Below, one piece after another: positions 7,544 through 16,026 of a stretch of DNA of 64,000 bases; within the stretch, counting starts at the first letter, position 1, and each line of letters opens with the position of its first letter. The position numbers and the translations under genes are program-made. Under the pieces are notes generated by a model. That model ran no database searches and was not told the origin of the DNA. It saw nothing but the letters and a program-made list of their open reading frames with translations. Source of the DNA: Sphingobacterium sp. ML3W (GTDB taxonomy: Bacteria; Bacteroidota; Bacteroidia; Sphingobacteriales; Sphingobacteriaceae); contig NZ_CP009278.1 in NCBI RefSeq assembly GCF_000747525.1, positions 4,650,001 through 4,714,000 on the forward strand. The letters run 5' to 3'.

Positions 7544-9451
7544 ATGTCTAAAATAATAGGAATCGACTTAGGTACGACCAATTCATGTGTTGCTGTAATG
7601 GAAGGTAACGAGCCGGTAGTTATTGCTAACAATGAGGGTAAACGTACAACCCCTTCTATCGTTGCTTTTGTTGAAGGTGGAGAACGTAAGGTGGGTGATC
7701 CAGCGAAGCGTCAAGCTATCACAAACCCAACTAAAACTATTTATTCTATTAAACGCTTCATGGGTTTATCATATGATGAGTCTGTGAATGAAGCGCAACA
7801 TGTACCTTATAATATAGTAAAGGGCGACAACAATACACCACGTGTAGAAATTGACGACCGTAAATATACTCCTCAAGAAATTTCAGCAATGATTCTTCAA
7901 AAAATGAAGAAAACAGCAGAGGATTTTTTAGGTCAAGAAGTAACGGAAGCTGTTATTACAGTTCCTGCATACTTTAATGATGCACAACGTCAAGCAACTA
8001 AAGAAGCTGGTGAAATCGCTGGTTTAACAGTTAAGCGTATCATCAATGAGCCAACAGCTGCAGCGTTAGCTTACGGTTTGGATAAAGCACACAAAGACAT
8101 GAAAATTGCTGTTTTTGACTGTGGTGGTGGTACTCATGACGTTTCTGTATTAGAATTGGGTGATGGTGTATTTGAAGTAAAATCTACTGACGGTGATACT
8201 CACTTAGGTGGTGATGACTTTGATAACGTAATCATCAACTGGTTGAATGATGAGTTTAAAAATGAAAACAATGGCTTTGACTTGAAAAAAGATCCAATGG
8301 CATTGCAACGTTTGAAAGAAGCTGCTGAGAAAGCTAAAATTGAGTTATCAAGCACAACTTCTACTGAGATCAACTTACCATACATCACTGCTGATGCTAC
8401 TGGCCCTAAACACTTAGTACGTCCATTATCTCGTGCTAAATTTGAGAGCTTAGCTGCTGATTTAATCAAACGTACAATTGACCCTTGTCGTTCGGCATTG
8501 AAAAATGCTGGATTCAGTACTGCTGATATTGACGAAGTTATTTTAGTAGGTGGTTCAACTCGTATCCCTGCAATCGTTGATGCTGTAAAAGCATTCTTCG
8601 GAAAAGAGCCTTCAAAAGGTGTTAACCCTGATGAAGTTGTAGCATTAGGTGCTGCTATCCAAGGTGGTGTATTAACTGGTGAAGTGAAAGACGTATTATT
8701 ATTAGACGTTACTCCTTTATCATTAGGTATCGAAACAATGGGTGGTGTGATGACTAAATTAATTGAAGCAAATACAACTATTCCTACTAAAAAGTCGGAA
8801 ACGTTCTCAACTGCTTCAGATAATCAACCATCAGTAGAAATCCACTGTTTACAAGGAGAGCGTCCAATGGCTGCTCAAAACCGCACAATTGGTCGTTTCC
8901 ATTTAAATGATATCCCTTCTGCTCCTCGTGGTGTTCCTCAAATTGAAGTAACATTTGACATCGATGCAAATGGTATCATTAAAGTTTCTGCTAAAGATAA
9001 AGCAACTGGTAAAGAGCAAAATATTCGTATTGAAGCTTCATCTGGTTTATCTGACGAAGAAATCAAAAAAATGAAAGAAGAAGCGGAAGCAAATGCTGAA
9101 GCAGATCAAAAAATGAAAGAAGAAGCTGACAAAATCAATGCTGCTGATGCTTTAGTATTCACAACTGAAAAACAATTGAAAGAATACGGAGACAAAATCT
9201 CTGCAGATAAGAAAGCTCCAATCGAAGCTGGCTTAGTAAAATTGAAAGCTGCTTACGAAGCTAGAAACTTTGCAGATATCGATACTGCTTCTGCAGAATT
9301 GAACAATGCTTGGAATGCTGCTTCTGAAGAAATGTACGCTGCTTCTCAAGGTGGTTCACAACCACAAGGTGACGCTGGTCAACAACCAAACAATGGTGGA
9401 AACCAAGGTGGTGATGACGTAACTGACGTAGAATACGAAGAAGTTAAATAA
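7544..9451 (+). CDS. dnaK: molecular chaperone DnaK (Hsp70)
   Basis: 635 residues, the normal DnaK length. The N-terminal ATPase domain (about 1-380) starts with 'IIGIDLGTTNSCVAVMEG' and carries 'VITVPAYFNDAQRQATKEAG', 'NEPTAAALAYG', 'DCGGGTHDVSVLELG' and 'VGGSTRIPAI'. The conserved DLLLLDVTPLSLGIET linker leads into the substrate-binding beta domain ('RTIGRFHLNDIPSAPRG') and the alpha-helical lid. It ends in a Gly/Gln-rich tail and the acidic DVTDVEYEEVK motif for GrpE/DnaJ cooperation. DnaK folds and rescues cytoplasmic proteins with ATP. No dnaJ or grpE is adjacent; it is a single-gene unit with its own promoter and terminator. Confidence 0.99.
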   Translation: MSKIIGIDLGTTNSCVAVMEGNEPVVIANNEGKRTTPSIVAFVEGGERKVGDPAKRQAITNPTKTIYSIKRFMGLSYDESVNEAQHVPYNIVKGDNNTPRVEIDDRKYTPQEISAMILQKMKKTAEDFLGQEVTEAVITVPAYFNDAQRQATKEAGEIAGLTVKRIINEPTAAALAYGLDKAHKDMKIAVFDCGGGTHDVSVLELGDGVFEVKSTDGDTHLGGDDFDNVIINWLNDEFKNENNGFDLKKDPMALQRLKEAAEKAKIELSSTTSTEINLPYITADATGPKHLVRPLSRAKFESLAADLIKRTIDPCRSALKNAGFSTADIDEVILVGGSTRIPAIVDAVKAFFGKEPSKGVNPDEVVALGAAIQGGVLTGEVKDVLLLDVTPLSLGIETMGGVMTKLIEANTTIPTKKSETFSTASDNQPSVEIHCLQGERPMAAQNRTIGRFHLNDIPSAPRGVPQIEVTFDIDANGIIKVSAKDKATGKEQNIRIEASSGLSDEEIKKMKEEAEANAEADQKMKEEADKINAADALVFTTEKQLKEYGDKISADKKAPIEAGLVKLKAAYEARNFADIDTASAELNNAWNAASEEMYAASQGGSQPQGDAGQQPNNGGNQGGDDVTDVEYEEVK

Positions 9452-9471
9452 CTTATACTTCCTAAGAATAT

Positions 9472-9503
9472 AAAAAGCTCGAAGATTAATCTTCGAGCTT
9501 TTT
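9472..9503 (+). terminator. dnaK terminator
   Basis: A perfect 32-bp palindrome (16-bp arms around AAGATTAATCTT) followed by more T residues, 20 bases after the dnaK stop. Confidence 0.9.
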
Positions 9504-9630
9504 TTTATTAATCTCAGGATGGAGGTCATTGAAATATTCAGCACATTGGCTTATCAAGATTGATATAAATCCTTTATAGTAGCATTTATCTACCCTAACG
9601 CATACAAGTATATCGCCCCTCCAATCTTTA

Positions 9631-10311
9631 TTACTTCTTATAATGACTCAATATCCCCTTATCTAAGGTCGCCCAAATACCTGCCGGCATATTCGCTTTT
9701 TTTAAGGCTGTGTTTGTCCATGTATTACAGGAGTAAAACATACTATATGACCCTTTAGCTTCATAAAAAGCATCTGAATCACTATACTGAGCATTTGTAT
9801 TGATTACAATTGGCTTATTTTGAGCATCATATTCTACGGACGATTTCACAAAATCAATGAGGCTTTGATATTGCACAGTATCAATCATATACTTATAACA
9901 CAGTTCACTCTCCACGACAGATTTATGATAGGTAATATGAAGCGCCGTCTCTCCAATCCCTGTAGCAGCTACAAATGCAGTAGAAGCCTTTAAATCTTTC
10001 CATTCTGGTGTGTTTAGATAAAAACCCTTATCTCCCCACCCAATTCCTATATAACTATATGTTGTATCTGTTCCCTTATTATTACTTAATGGAAATAAAA
10101 TAGACCAATCCATCTGATTATTTTTCACTGGAAGTACAAGATCTGTATGCACACCATTGGACATGATATACACGGTAATGTCTTTTGACAAGGCAGACTC
10201 GTCTCGATGTGCGCTTATTCTTGATAAGACACGCTCTGACAACCAATAAATAAAAATGGTTGCAATTATTGCGATAATAATATATAACACCACTTGAAAT
10301 GCTTTTTTCAT
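9631..10311 (-). CDS. DUF2459/TIGR02117 family membrane-anchored protein
   Basis: 226 residues from the ATG at 10311 (MKKAFQVVLYIII). One N-terminal transmembrane helix (about residues 5-25) anchors a periplasmic domain. Recognisable family segments are 'SNGVHTDLVLPV', 'YIGIGWGDKGFYLNTPEW', 'ALHITYH' and 'YSCNTWTNTALKKANMPAG'. The conserved H in VHTDL and C in SCNTW look like a cysteine-peptidase-like pair, which is an inference. The family (DUF2459, TIGR02117) was first noted near urease genes in some bacteria; no urease is present here. Function is unknown. Confidence 0.75.
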   Translation of the reverse strand: MKKAFQVVLYIIIAIIATIFIYWLSERVLSRISAHRDESALSKDITVYIMSNGVHTDLVLPVKNNQMDWSILFPLSNNKGTDTTYSYIGIGWGDKGFYLNTPEWKDLKASTAFVAATGIGETALHITYHKSVVESELCYKYMIDTVQYQSLIDFVKSSVEYDAQNKPIVINTNAQYSDSDAFYEAKGSYSMFYSCNTWTNTALKKANMPAGIWATLDKGILSHYKK

Positions 10312-10368
10312 ATTTATAATGGACTTGGATTTAGAACAAAATAACGTTCTAATATTCAAACATAAAAA

Positions 10369-10394
10369 AAACCCGTAACATTTGTTACGGGTTT
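10369..10394 (-). terminator. terminator of the nucleotidyltransferase gene
   Basis: 12-bp perfect stem (AAACCCGTAACA) with a 2-nt symmetric centre, followed on the minus strand by a run of T residues; it lies just downstream of the gene ending at 10416. Confidence 0.85.
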
Positions 10395-10415
10395 AAAAAA
10401 TAATACCATTATGTA

Positions 10416-11327
10416 TTAATATAACTTCTCAGGATACGCACCTTCAGCGATAAGCTTTAAGATAGAAGCCTTAACTATTTCTTTATCTTCTTTATAGGTA
10501 ACACCAAACCATTTTGATGATGTTGGAATAACCTTAAATTCTGCTTGTTTTGTTTGTACGATATGATCGGCTACAGATGGTATAAAAAATTCAGATTTAG
10601 GATCTTCAGCATTATTTTCGACGAAATCCTTGAACATTTCTTCAGCTACATCAAATACTTTTGGTGTAAAACCCCAGAAGTTCATAGAAACACGACTAAG
10701 CGGATCTAATTCAGTAATAACATCTCCCTCTTCGAAGACAATTTTCTTCTCGCCTTCAATTTCTTTATAATAGATTTTTGTACGCTCCGTAACGCTATTC
10801 ATATGTCCAGATGCGCTTACTTCACAAACACCTCTTGATACATATCCATAATCTGATAATGTATTTCCAACTTGGAATCCCATCAATGCCATTTGCTGAT
10901 CTGACACCTCAGTAGTTAAAAATTGAGCCATCTTTTGGTAAGAATCTGTACCATAGAAATCATCAGCGTTAATAACACAAAAAGGTCCATCAATTTGGTT
11001 CTTTGCACTCATAACTGCATGAGCAGTACCCCAAGGTTTTGCACGTTCTATTTCACGGTCAATACCAAATTTCTTCAAATCAAAATCTTGGAATGCATAA
11101 TCTACCTCAATTTTCCCTTTCAACTTTTCATCAAAAACTTCTTTCATTTTATCTAAAAATTCTTCACGAATAATAAATACTACCTTGCCAAATCCAGCAT
11201 TAATAGCATCATAGATAGAATAATCGATAATAGTTTCGCCGTGAGGCCCAAAAGCATCAATCTGTTTCAATGATCCGTAACGGCTAGCCATCCCTGCTGC
11301 CAAAATTAATAAAGTTGGTTTACTCAT
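10416..11327 (-). CDS. NTP-transferase family sugar-phosphate nucleotidyltransferase
   Basis: 303 residues from the ATG at 11327; the two extra codons upstream begin with TTG. The N-terminal nucleotide-binding signature reads LAAGMASRYGSLKQ, followed by 'ETIIDYSIYDAINAGFGKV' and the metal-binding 'FCVINADDFYG'. This is the GT-A-like fold that transfers a nucleotidyl group from an NTP to a sugar phosphate. It lacks the left-handed helix repeats of GlmU. The sugar cannot be named; UTP-glucose-1-phosphate or N-acetylhexosamine-type substrates are possible. It lies 55 bases after the HerA-like gene on the same strand, so the two may be co-transcribed. Confidence 0.8.
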   Translation of the reverse strand: MSKPTLLILAAGMASRYGSLKQIDAFGPHGETIIDYSIYDAINAGFGKVVFIIREEFLDKMKEVFDEKLKGKIEVDYAFQDFDLKKFGIDREIERAKPWGTAHAVMSAKNQIDGPFCVINADDFYGTDSYQKMAQFLTTEVSDQQMALMGFQVGNTLSDYGYVSRGVCEVSASGHMNSVTERTKIYYKEIEGEKKIVFEEGDVITELDPLSRVSMNFWGFTPKVFDVAEEMFKDFVENNAEDPKSEFFIPSVADHIVQTKQAEFKVIPTSSKWFGVTYKEDKEIVKASILKLIAEGAYPEKLY

Positions 11328-11382
11328 ATTCAATTTCTAGGTCGTTTCTAGTTTAAATTTATGCAAATATATAAATATTAGA

Positions 11383-12924
11383 TTACTTTTTCTTAAAGAA
11401 AGCTGTTAACAAACCACTTGCTAGTTTACTTAACAATTTTACACCCTCTCTTGCCAAGGTTGTTGTAGCGGTCTTTTGAGCAGCTTCAAGTGGTGTTTGC
11501 CTGGTAGAAACACGCTTAGAAGCTTTAGCATCCTCTTTTGTTCGATTTAGTTGTTCCTGTTCCGTAGCTGCATACTTCATTTTCTCATCTACAATCTCAG
11601 CCGCTGAACGATTCTCTTCTCGTTCTTGGTATTTAGCGTGCAGATCAGATTGCAACACAAGCTGATCAAATGTGCTGGTATCCGCTGGTCCCATCACTGC
11701 ACGAGCTGGAACAAGATGTGTAGCCACAACTTCAGTAGGAATTCCTTTATCATTCAGTACAGTAATCAATGCTTGCCCTGTCCCTAATGATGTTAGCACT
11801 TGATCAATGGCATAAAAGTCGGACTTTGGATAAGTTTTTACGGTCTTTCTTAAATTCTCAGCATCATTAGGCGTAAAAGCACGTAATGCATGTTGAACAC
11901 GATTTCCCAATTGTGCTAATACCGATTCTGGAATATCTGTCGGTGATTGGGTACAAAAGAAGACGCCTATACCTTTTGACCGTATCAATCTTACAATTTG
12001 TTCTACTTGCGTCATAAATGCTTTTGAAGCATCTTTAAACAGCAAATGGGCCTCATCAAAGAAAAAGACCAATTTTGGTTTATCTAAATCGCCTACTTCA
12101 GGAAGATTTTTAAACAATTGTGCTAAAATACTTAACAAAAAGGTTGAAAACAGAACGGGTTGATCCTGAACATCTGAAATGTTCAATAAACTTATTACTC
12201 CTTTGCCGTCCACCTTTCGAAATAAATCTTGTATATCAAATTCTTTCTCACCGAATATATGTGCTACCCCTTGTTGCTCTATGGCTACAATTTTGCGTAA
12301 GATTGTTCCTGAACTTGCTGTACTAATTTTACCATAATCATCTTTAATTTCATCACTCCCTGGACCATCAGCAAGGTAGCTTAATAATTTTTTGACATCA
12401 TTCAGGTCGACTAAAGGCATATCATGATCTTGTGCATATTTAAAGATTGCAGCTAATACACCGGTCTGTGTATCATTTAGTTCCAAAATACGGGCTAATA
12501 AAATTGGACCAACATCAGACACTTTTATCCGCATAGTGGTTCCTCTTTTCCCTGTTAAGGAAAACAATTCAATAGGAAAACTTGCCGGTTGAAAGGGAAC
12601 ACCAACAGCATTTCCACGATCAATTAACGCTTGATTGGTCTGTCCCTCTACTGCCAGTCCAGATAGATCACCTTTTACATCCAACATAAAGACAGGCACA
12701 CCTGCATCTGATAGTTGCTCTGCAATTAATTGTAATGTACGCGTTTTTCCTGTACCTGTTGCTCCTGCAATCAAACCATGACGATTCATCATCTTTAAGG
12801 CCAAATTAACTTTAGCTTCTGATAGAATATTTCCATCCAAGATGCCTGCACCCAAATAAATATAAGCGCCTTTGGGACTATAGGATGTTTTCACCTTTTC
12901 AATAAATTGTGCTTTATCTTCCAT
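11383..12924 (-). CDS. HerA/VirB4-like ATPase, DUF853 (YjgR-like)
   Basis: 513 residues. Walker A (GATGTGKT, residues 54-61) and Walker B (FFFDEAH, 287-293) frame a FtsK/HerA-type ATPase core; 'FFCTQSPTDIPESVLAQLGN' is the conserved sensor region of DUF853 proteins such as E. coli YjgR. The C-terminal 70 residues are a Lys/Glu-rich, probably coiled segment. HerA-type ATPases often pair with a NurA nuclease, but none is adjacent. The biological role of YjgR-like proteins is not established; an ATP-driven DNA or protein motor is expected. Cytoplasmic. Confidence 0.85.
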   Translation of the reverse strand: MEDKAQFIEKVKTSYSPKGAYIYLGAGILDGNILSEAKVNLALKMMNRHGLIAGATGTGKTRTLQLIAEQLSDAGVPVFMLDVKGDLSGLAVEGQTNQALIDRGNAVGVPFQPASFPIELFSLTGKRGTTMRIKVSDVGPILLARILELNDTQTGVLAAIFKYAQDHDMPLVDLNDVKKLLSYLADGPGSDEIKDDYGKISTASSGTILRKIVAIEQQGVAHIFGEKEFDIQDLFRKVDGKGVISLLNISDVQDQPVLFSTFLLSILAQLFKNLPEVGDLDKPKLVFFFDEAHLLFKDASKAFMTQVEQIVRLIRSKGIGVFFCTQSPTDIPESVLAQLGNRVQHALRAFTPNDAENLRKTVKTYPKSDFYAIDQVLTSLGTGQALITVLNDKGIPTEVVATHLVPARAVMGPADTSTFDQLVLQSDLHAKYQEREENRSAAEIVDEKMKYAATEQEQLNRTKEDAKASKRVSTRQTPLEAAQKTATTTLAREGVKLLSKLASGLLTAFFKKK

Positions 12925-13147
12925 TACATTAAATGCTAATTTTAAAAACTGAAAACAACCTTTACTTACTTTACTATCATCACCTTTTACAGGTTATATT
13001 TCTTAGATTAAAGATAGAACGAAATATTGAGTCTTTGTAATTTTTTTGTCAGCAAGAGATTATTTTTAGATTAGTTTATAATTTTTTAACATGAAAAATG
13101 TATTTTTACATACTCTAAAAAAGGGAACAGAAACAGTTTGAAAAAAG

Positions 13148-13480
13148 ATGTTTAATAAAAAACTTAGAAATATAGCGGCGATATTATGTGCTTTAATCTT
13201 TTTCATAAAGATGAGCATATCGATTACACCCCTATTTTCTTCTTTGATAGATCAACATACCATTCTTCAAATTGTGCTCCAATTAGAAATTGAAAACAAC
13301 AATGGCGCGCATAGTGATCATAGTGAAACCGGTTCAAAATTCTTTAATTCAAAAGTTGAAGACACTTATTTCTGGGCGATCATTACTGACAATCATGGAA
13401 AACAAAAGCATTACTTAAAAAACGAAAAAAGTATTCGCGCTTTCCACCCTTCTGTTCCTACGCCGCCTCCTAACTGCTAG
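13148..13480 (+). CDS. small membrane-anchored protein upstream of SulP/carbonic anhydrase
   Basis: 110 residues, family not recognised. A hydrophobic helix at about residues 7-30 (IAAILCALIFFIKM) looks like an uncleaved signal anchor. The rest is hydrophilic, with a His-containing stretch (GAHSDHSETG, residues about 54-63) and 'YFWAIITDNHGKQKHY'. The end is proline-rich (HPSVPTPPPNC) with a terminal cysteine. It lies 95 bases upstream of the SulP transporter on the same strand without an obvious terminator, so it may be an accessory of bicarbonate uptake; that is inference from context. The ATG at 13148 is the first in frame. Coding character is plausible, not proven. Confidence 0.6.
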   Translation: MFNKKLRNIAAILCALIFFIKMSISITPLFSSLIDQHTILQIVLQLEIENNNGAHSDHSETGSKFFNSKVEDTYFWAIITDNHGKQKHYLKNEKSIRAFHPSVPTPPPNC

Positions 13481-13575
13481 TTTCCCTTCTGTGCCTTCGC
13501 ACGGCTTCAACTTTACTCAGGTCTGATTAAAGTAAAATATTGAAAATATTCAGATAAAATTTTAGACAAAAACTA

Positions 13576-15114
13576 ATGTTTGGAACTCGTATGTCTGCTT
13601 TTCTAAAACTATCGAAAAGAGACTTAAAATATGATGTACCTGCTAGTGTTGTGGTGTTCTTGGTAGCATTGCCACTATGTTTAGGTATTGCAATGGCCTC
13701 TGGTGCGCCATTGTTTGCAGGATTGTTAACAGGAGTGATTGGCGGAATAGTCGTCTCTTCTATCAGTAAATCGCCTTTAAGTGTCAGCGGACCTGCAGCT
13801 GGACTGACAGTGATTGTTTTAGGTGCTATTCAGAGCCTAGGAGCTTATGAAACGTTTTTACTTGCCGTACTTCTGGCTGGTGTTATCCAATTGGTTCTGG
13901 GTATAGTAAAGGCTGGAATAATAGGAAACTATTTCCCTTCATCTGTAATTGTAGGTATGCTTGCTGCAATTGGTATCACCATTATATTAAAGCAAATTCC
14001 TTTAGCACTTGGCATGATAGAGGCTCATGCATTTGAATTTGATAATGGACATGGAGTAGGTGCATTTACAGACACCTTAGTGTCTTCAATTGGGTTAGGG
14101 GCATTTATCATCTGCATGTTATCATTAGCCGTATTAATATATTGGCCAAAAATACCTAAGCTAAAAAGCATACCCGCTCCTTTAATAGTTGTTGCTTTAG
14201 GAATAGGCTTAGCTTATGTATTTAATGGAACGCGCTTTCAATTAGCAGAGTCCCAATTTGTTTTAATACCTATCGTCAATTCATTTGCTGAGTTTACTGG
14301 GCTCTTTACACATCCAGATTTTTCGCAGATTATCAATAAAGAGGTATGGATTATCGCTTTCACTATCGCAATAATTGCGAGTTTAGAAACATTGCTTAGT
14401 ATAGAAGCGGTTGATAAGATTGATCCTTTCAAAAGAAATACTCCTACCAACCGGGAACTTATTGCACAAGGCGTGGGTAATATAACAAGTGGTCTGTTAG
14501 GTGGCTTACCTATGACTTCTGTTATTGTACGCTCTTCTGCCAATGTTAATGCAGGTGGCAGAACTAGACAATCTGCTTTACTTCATGGTGTTTGGCTATT
14601 GTTGGCCATATTGGTTATCCCTACTGTCTTAAATTTTATTCCCCTATCATGCTTAGCTGCAATTTTACTGCAAACAGGATACAAATTAGCAAAACCAGTG
14701 TTATTTACTAGTATGTATAAAAAAGGTCTTGACCAGTTCATTCCATTCATTGCAACGATTACAGCAATTGTATTTACAGACTTATTAATGGGTGTTGGAA
14801 TCGGTATTGTTGTTGCTACTTTTTATATCCTAAAGGCCAATATGCAAAATGCTTTCAAATTTGATATCGTTAAGCATAACGATTATGATAAAGCAGTCAT
14901 TACATTAGCAGAAGAGGTTTCTTTCTTAAATAAAGCTCCGATACAACAAAAGCTTTATAGTCTTCCAAAATCTGTTGGCCTTATTGTTATTAATGGTACA
15001 GGAAGTAAATTCATTGACAAGGATGTCATTGAAGTCATTAAAGATTTCGAACAAAATGCCTTGACAAAAGGAAAACGCATTGAATTAATGGATGTTGAAT
15101 ACAAGAAAAAATAA
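13576..15114 (+). CDS. SulP family anion transporter (probable bicarbonate transporter)
   Basis: 512 residues with 10-14 membrane helices over residues 20-440. The SulP core is clear: 'YDVPASVVVFLVALPLCLGI', the signature 'ISKSPLSVSGPAAGLTVIV', 'SLETLLSIEAVDKIDP', and 'GLLGGLPMTSVIVRSSANVN'. The C-terminal cytoplasmic part (about 430-512) is a short STAS-like domain. SulP members move sulfate, bicarbonate or other anions. The next gene encodes a beta-carbonic anhydrase, which makes bicarbonate the likeliest substrate (inference). The start could be ATG 13576 or, five codons later, ATG 13591 (MSAFLKLSK). Confidence 0.9.
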   Translation: MFGTRMSAFLKLSKRDLKYDVPASVVVFLVALPLCLGIAMASGAPLFAGLLTGVIGGIVVSSISKSPLSVSGPAAGLTVIVLGAIQSLGAYETFLLAVLLAGVIQLVLGIVKAGIIGNYFPSSVIVGMLAAIGITIILKQIPLALGMIEAHAFEFDNGHGVGAFTDTLVSSIGLGAFIICMLSLAVLIYWPKIPKLKSIPAPLIVVALGIGLAYVFNGTRFQLAESQFVLIPIVNSFAEFTGLFTHPDFSQIINKEVWIIAFTIAIIASLETLLSIEAVDKIDPFKRNTPTNRELIAQGVGNITSGLLGGLPMTSVIVRSSANVNAGGRTRQSALLHGVWLLLAILVIPTVLNFIPLSCLAAILLQTGYKLAKPVLFTSMYKKGLDQFIPFIATITAIVFTDLLMGVGIGIVVATFYILKANMQNAFKFDIVKHNDYDKAVITLAEEVSFLNKAPIQQKLYSLPKSVGLIVINGTGSKFIDKDVIEVIKDFEQNALTKGKRIELMDVEYKKK

Positions 15115-15208
15115 TAAAATTAAAACAATTAATTAACGAGATTTGTATCTCTATTAAGGATACAATATACTGCTCAATCAAGAATGAGCTGTGCCAAAAG
15201 ATATAAAA

Positions 15209-15853
15209 ATGGAAAAAGATTTAGAATTAGGATTTGAAAGAATTTTGCAAGGAAATCGGGAATGGATGGACTTTGTTAAACAAGATGAATCGGGTCGCTT
15301 TCAACAATTATCAAAAGGGCAGAATCCAGAAATCTTATGGATTGGTTGTGCAGACAGCCGTGTTCCTGCAAACGAAATAACAGGTACTAAACCTGGAGAA
15401 GTTTTTGTACATCGTAATATAGCGAATGTCTGTGTGCACTCCGATATGAATATGTTAAGTGTTCTGGATTATGCAGTATCTGTATTAAAAGTAAAACATG
15501 TCATTGTTGCAGGTCACTATGGTTGTGGTGGGGTGGCAGCTTCCTTGAGTCGTAACCAATATGGTGTAATTGATAACTGGTTGTGCCATATTAAAGATGT
15601 TTACCGTTTGCATGCTGCAGAAATTGATGCCATTGAAGACAAAGAACAAAAAGAAGACCGCTTGGTTGAACTTAATGTTATTGAACAAGTATTCAACCTT
15701 TGTACAACTTCAATCGTGCAAAATGCATGGAAGTCGGGACAGCCTTTGGCTATCCATGGTATGGTCATTAACATTGCTACTGGACAACTGGAAGATTTGG
15801 ATACAACCTTCACTAATAATGAAGCATTAGGTCAGGTATTTGCCTATAAATAG
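15209..15853 (+). CDS. beta-class carbonic anhydrase
   Basis: 214 residues from the ATG at 15209 (MEKDLELGFE); a GTG six codons upstream is less likely. The zinc ligands of beta-carbonic anhydrase are present: C47 and D49 in GCADSRVPANEI, then H103 and C106 in GHYGCGGV. D49 and R51 form the catalytic dyad. 'VFVHRNIANV' is also typical. It interconverts CO2 and bicarbonate in the cytoplasm. It follows the SulP transporter by 94 bases and ends in a strong terminator, so the pair forms an inorganic-carbon supply or pH module. Confidence 0.95.
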   Translation: MEKDLELGFERILQGNREWMDFVKQDESGRFQQLSKGQNPEILWIGCADSRVPANEITGTKPGEVFVHRNIANVCVHSDMNMLSVLDYAVSVLKVKHVIVAGHYGCGGVAASLSRNQYGVIDNWLCHIKDVYRLHAAEIDAIEDKEQKEDRLVELNVIEQVFNLCTTSIVQNAWKSGQPLAIHGMVINIATGQLEDLDTTFTNNEALGQVFAYK

Positions 15854-15858
15854 CAAAC

Positions 15859-15884
15859 AAAAGGGTCGGCTAACCGACCCTTTT
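15859..15884 (+). terminator. terminator after carbonic anhydrase
   Basis: 11-bp perfect stem (AAAAGGGTCGG) with a CTAA loop, starting 5 bases after the stop codon. Confidence 0.9.
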
Positions 15885-16014
15885 CGCCAACCCAAAGCCC
15901 TCTCCTACATTACTATTACTGCTTCTAACTCTGCATAATGTATAAACTAAATCTTACTTTAAGGGATGTTGCTTTAAAATGTAATAACTACTACGGATAA
16001 TTCGAAGTAATACT

Positions 16015-16022
16015 TAACTTTG
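16015..16022 (+). promoter_or_regulatory. -7 box of glnS, directly before the start codon
   Basis: TAACTTTG matches TAnnTTTG exactly and is separated from the glnS ATG by only four bases, predicting transcription from or next to the A of ATG (leaderless mRNA). Confidence 0.55.
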
Positions 16023-16026
16023 TATT

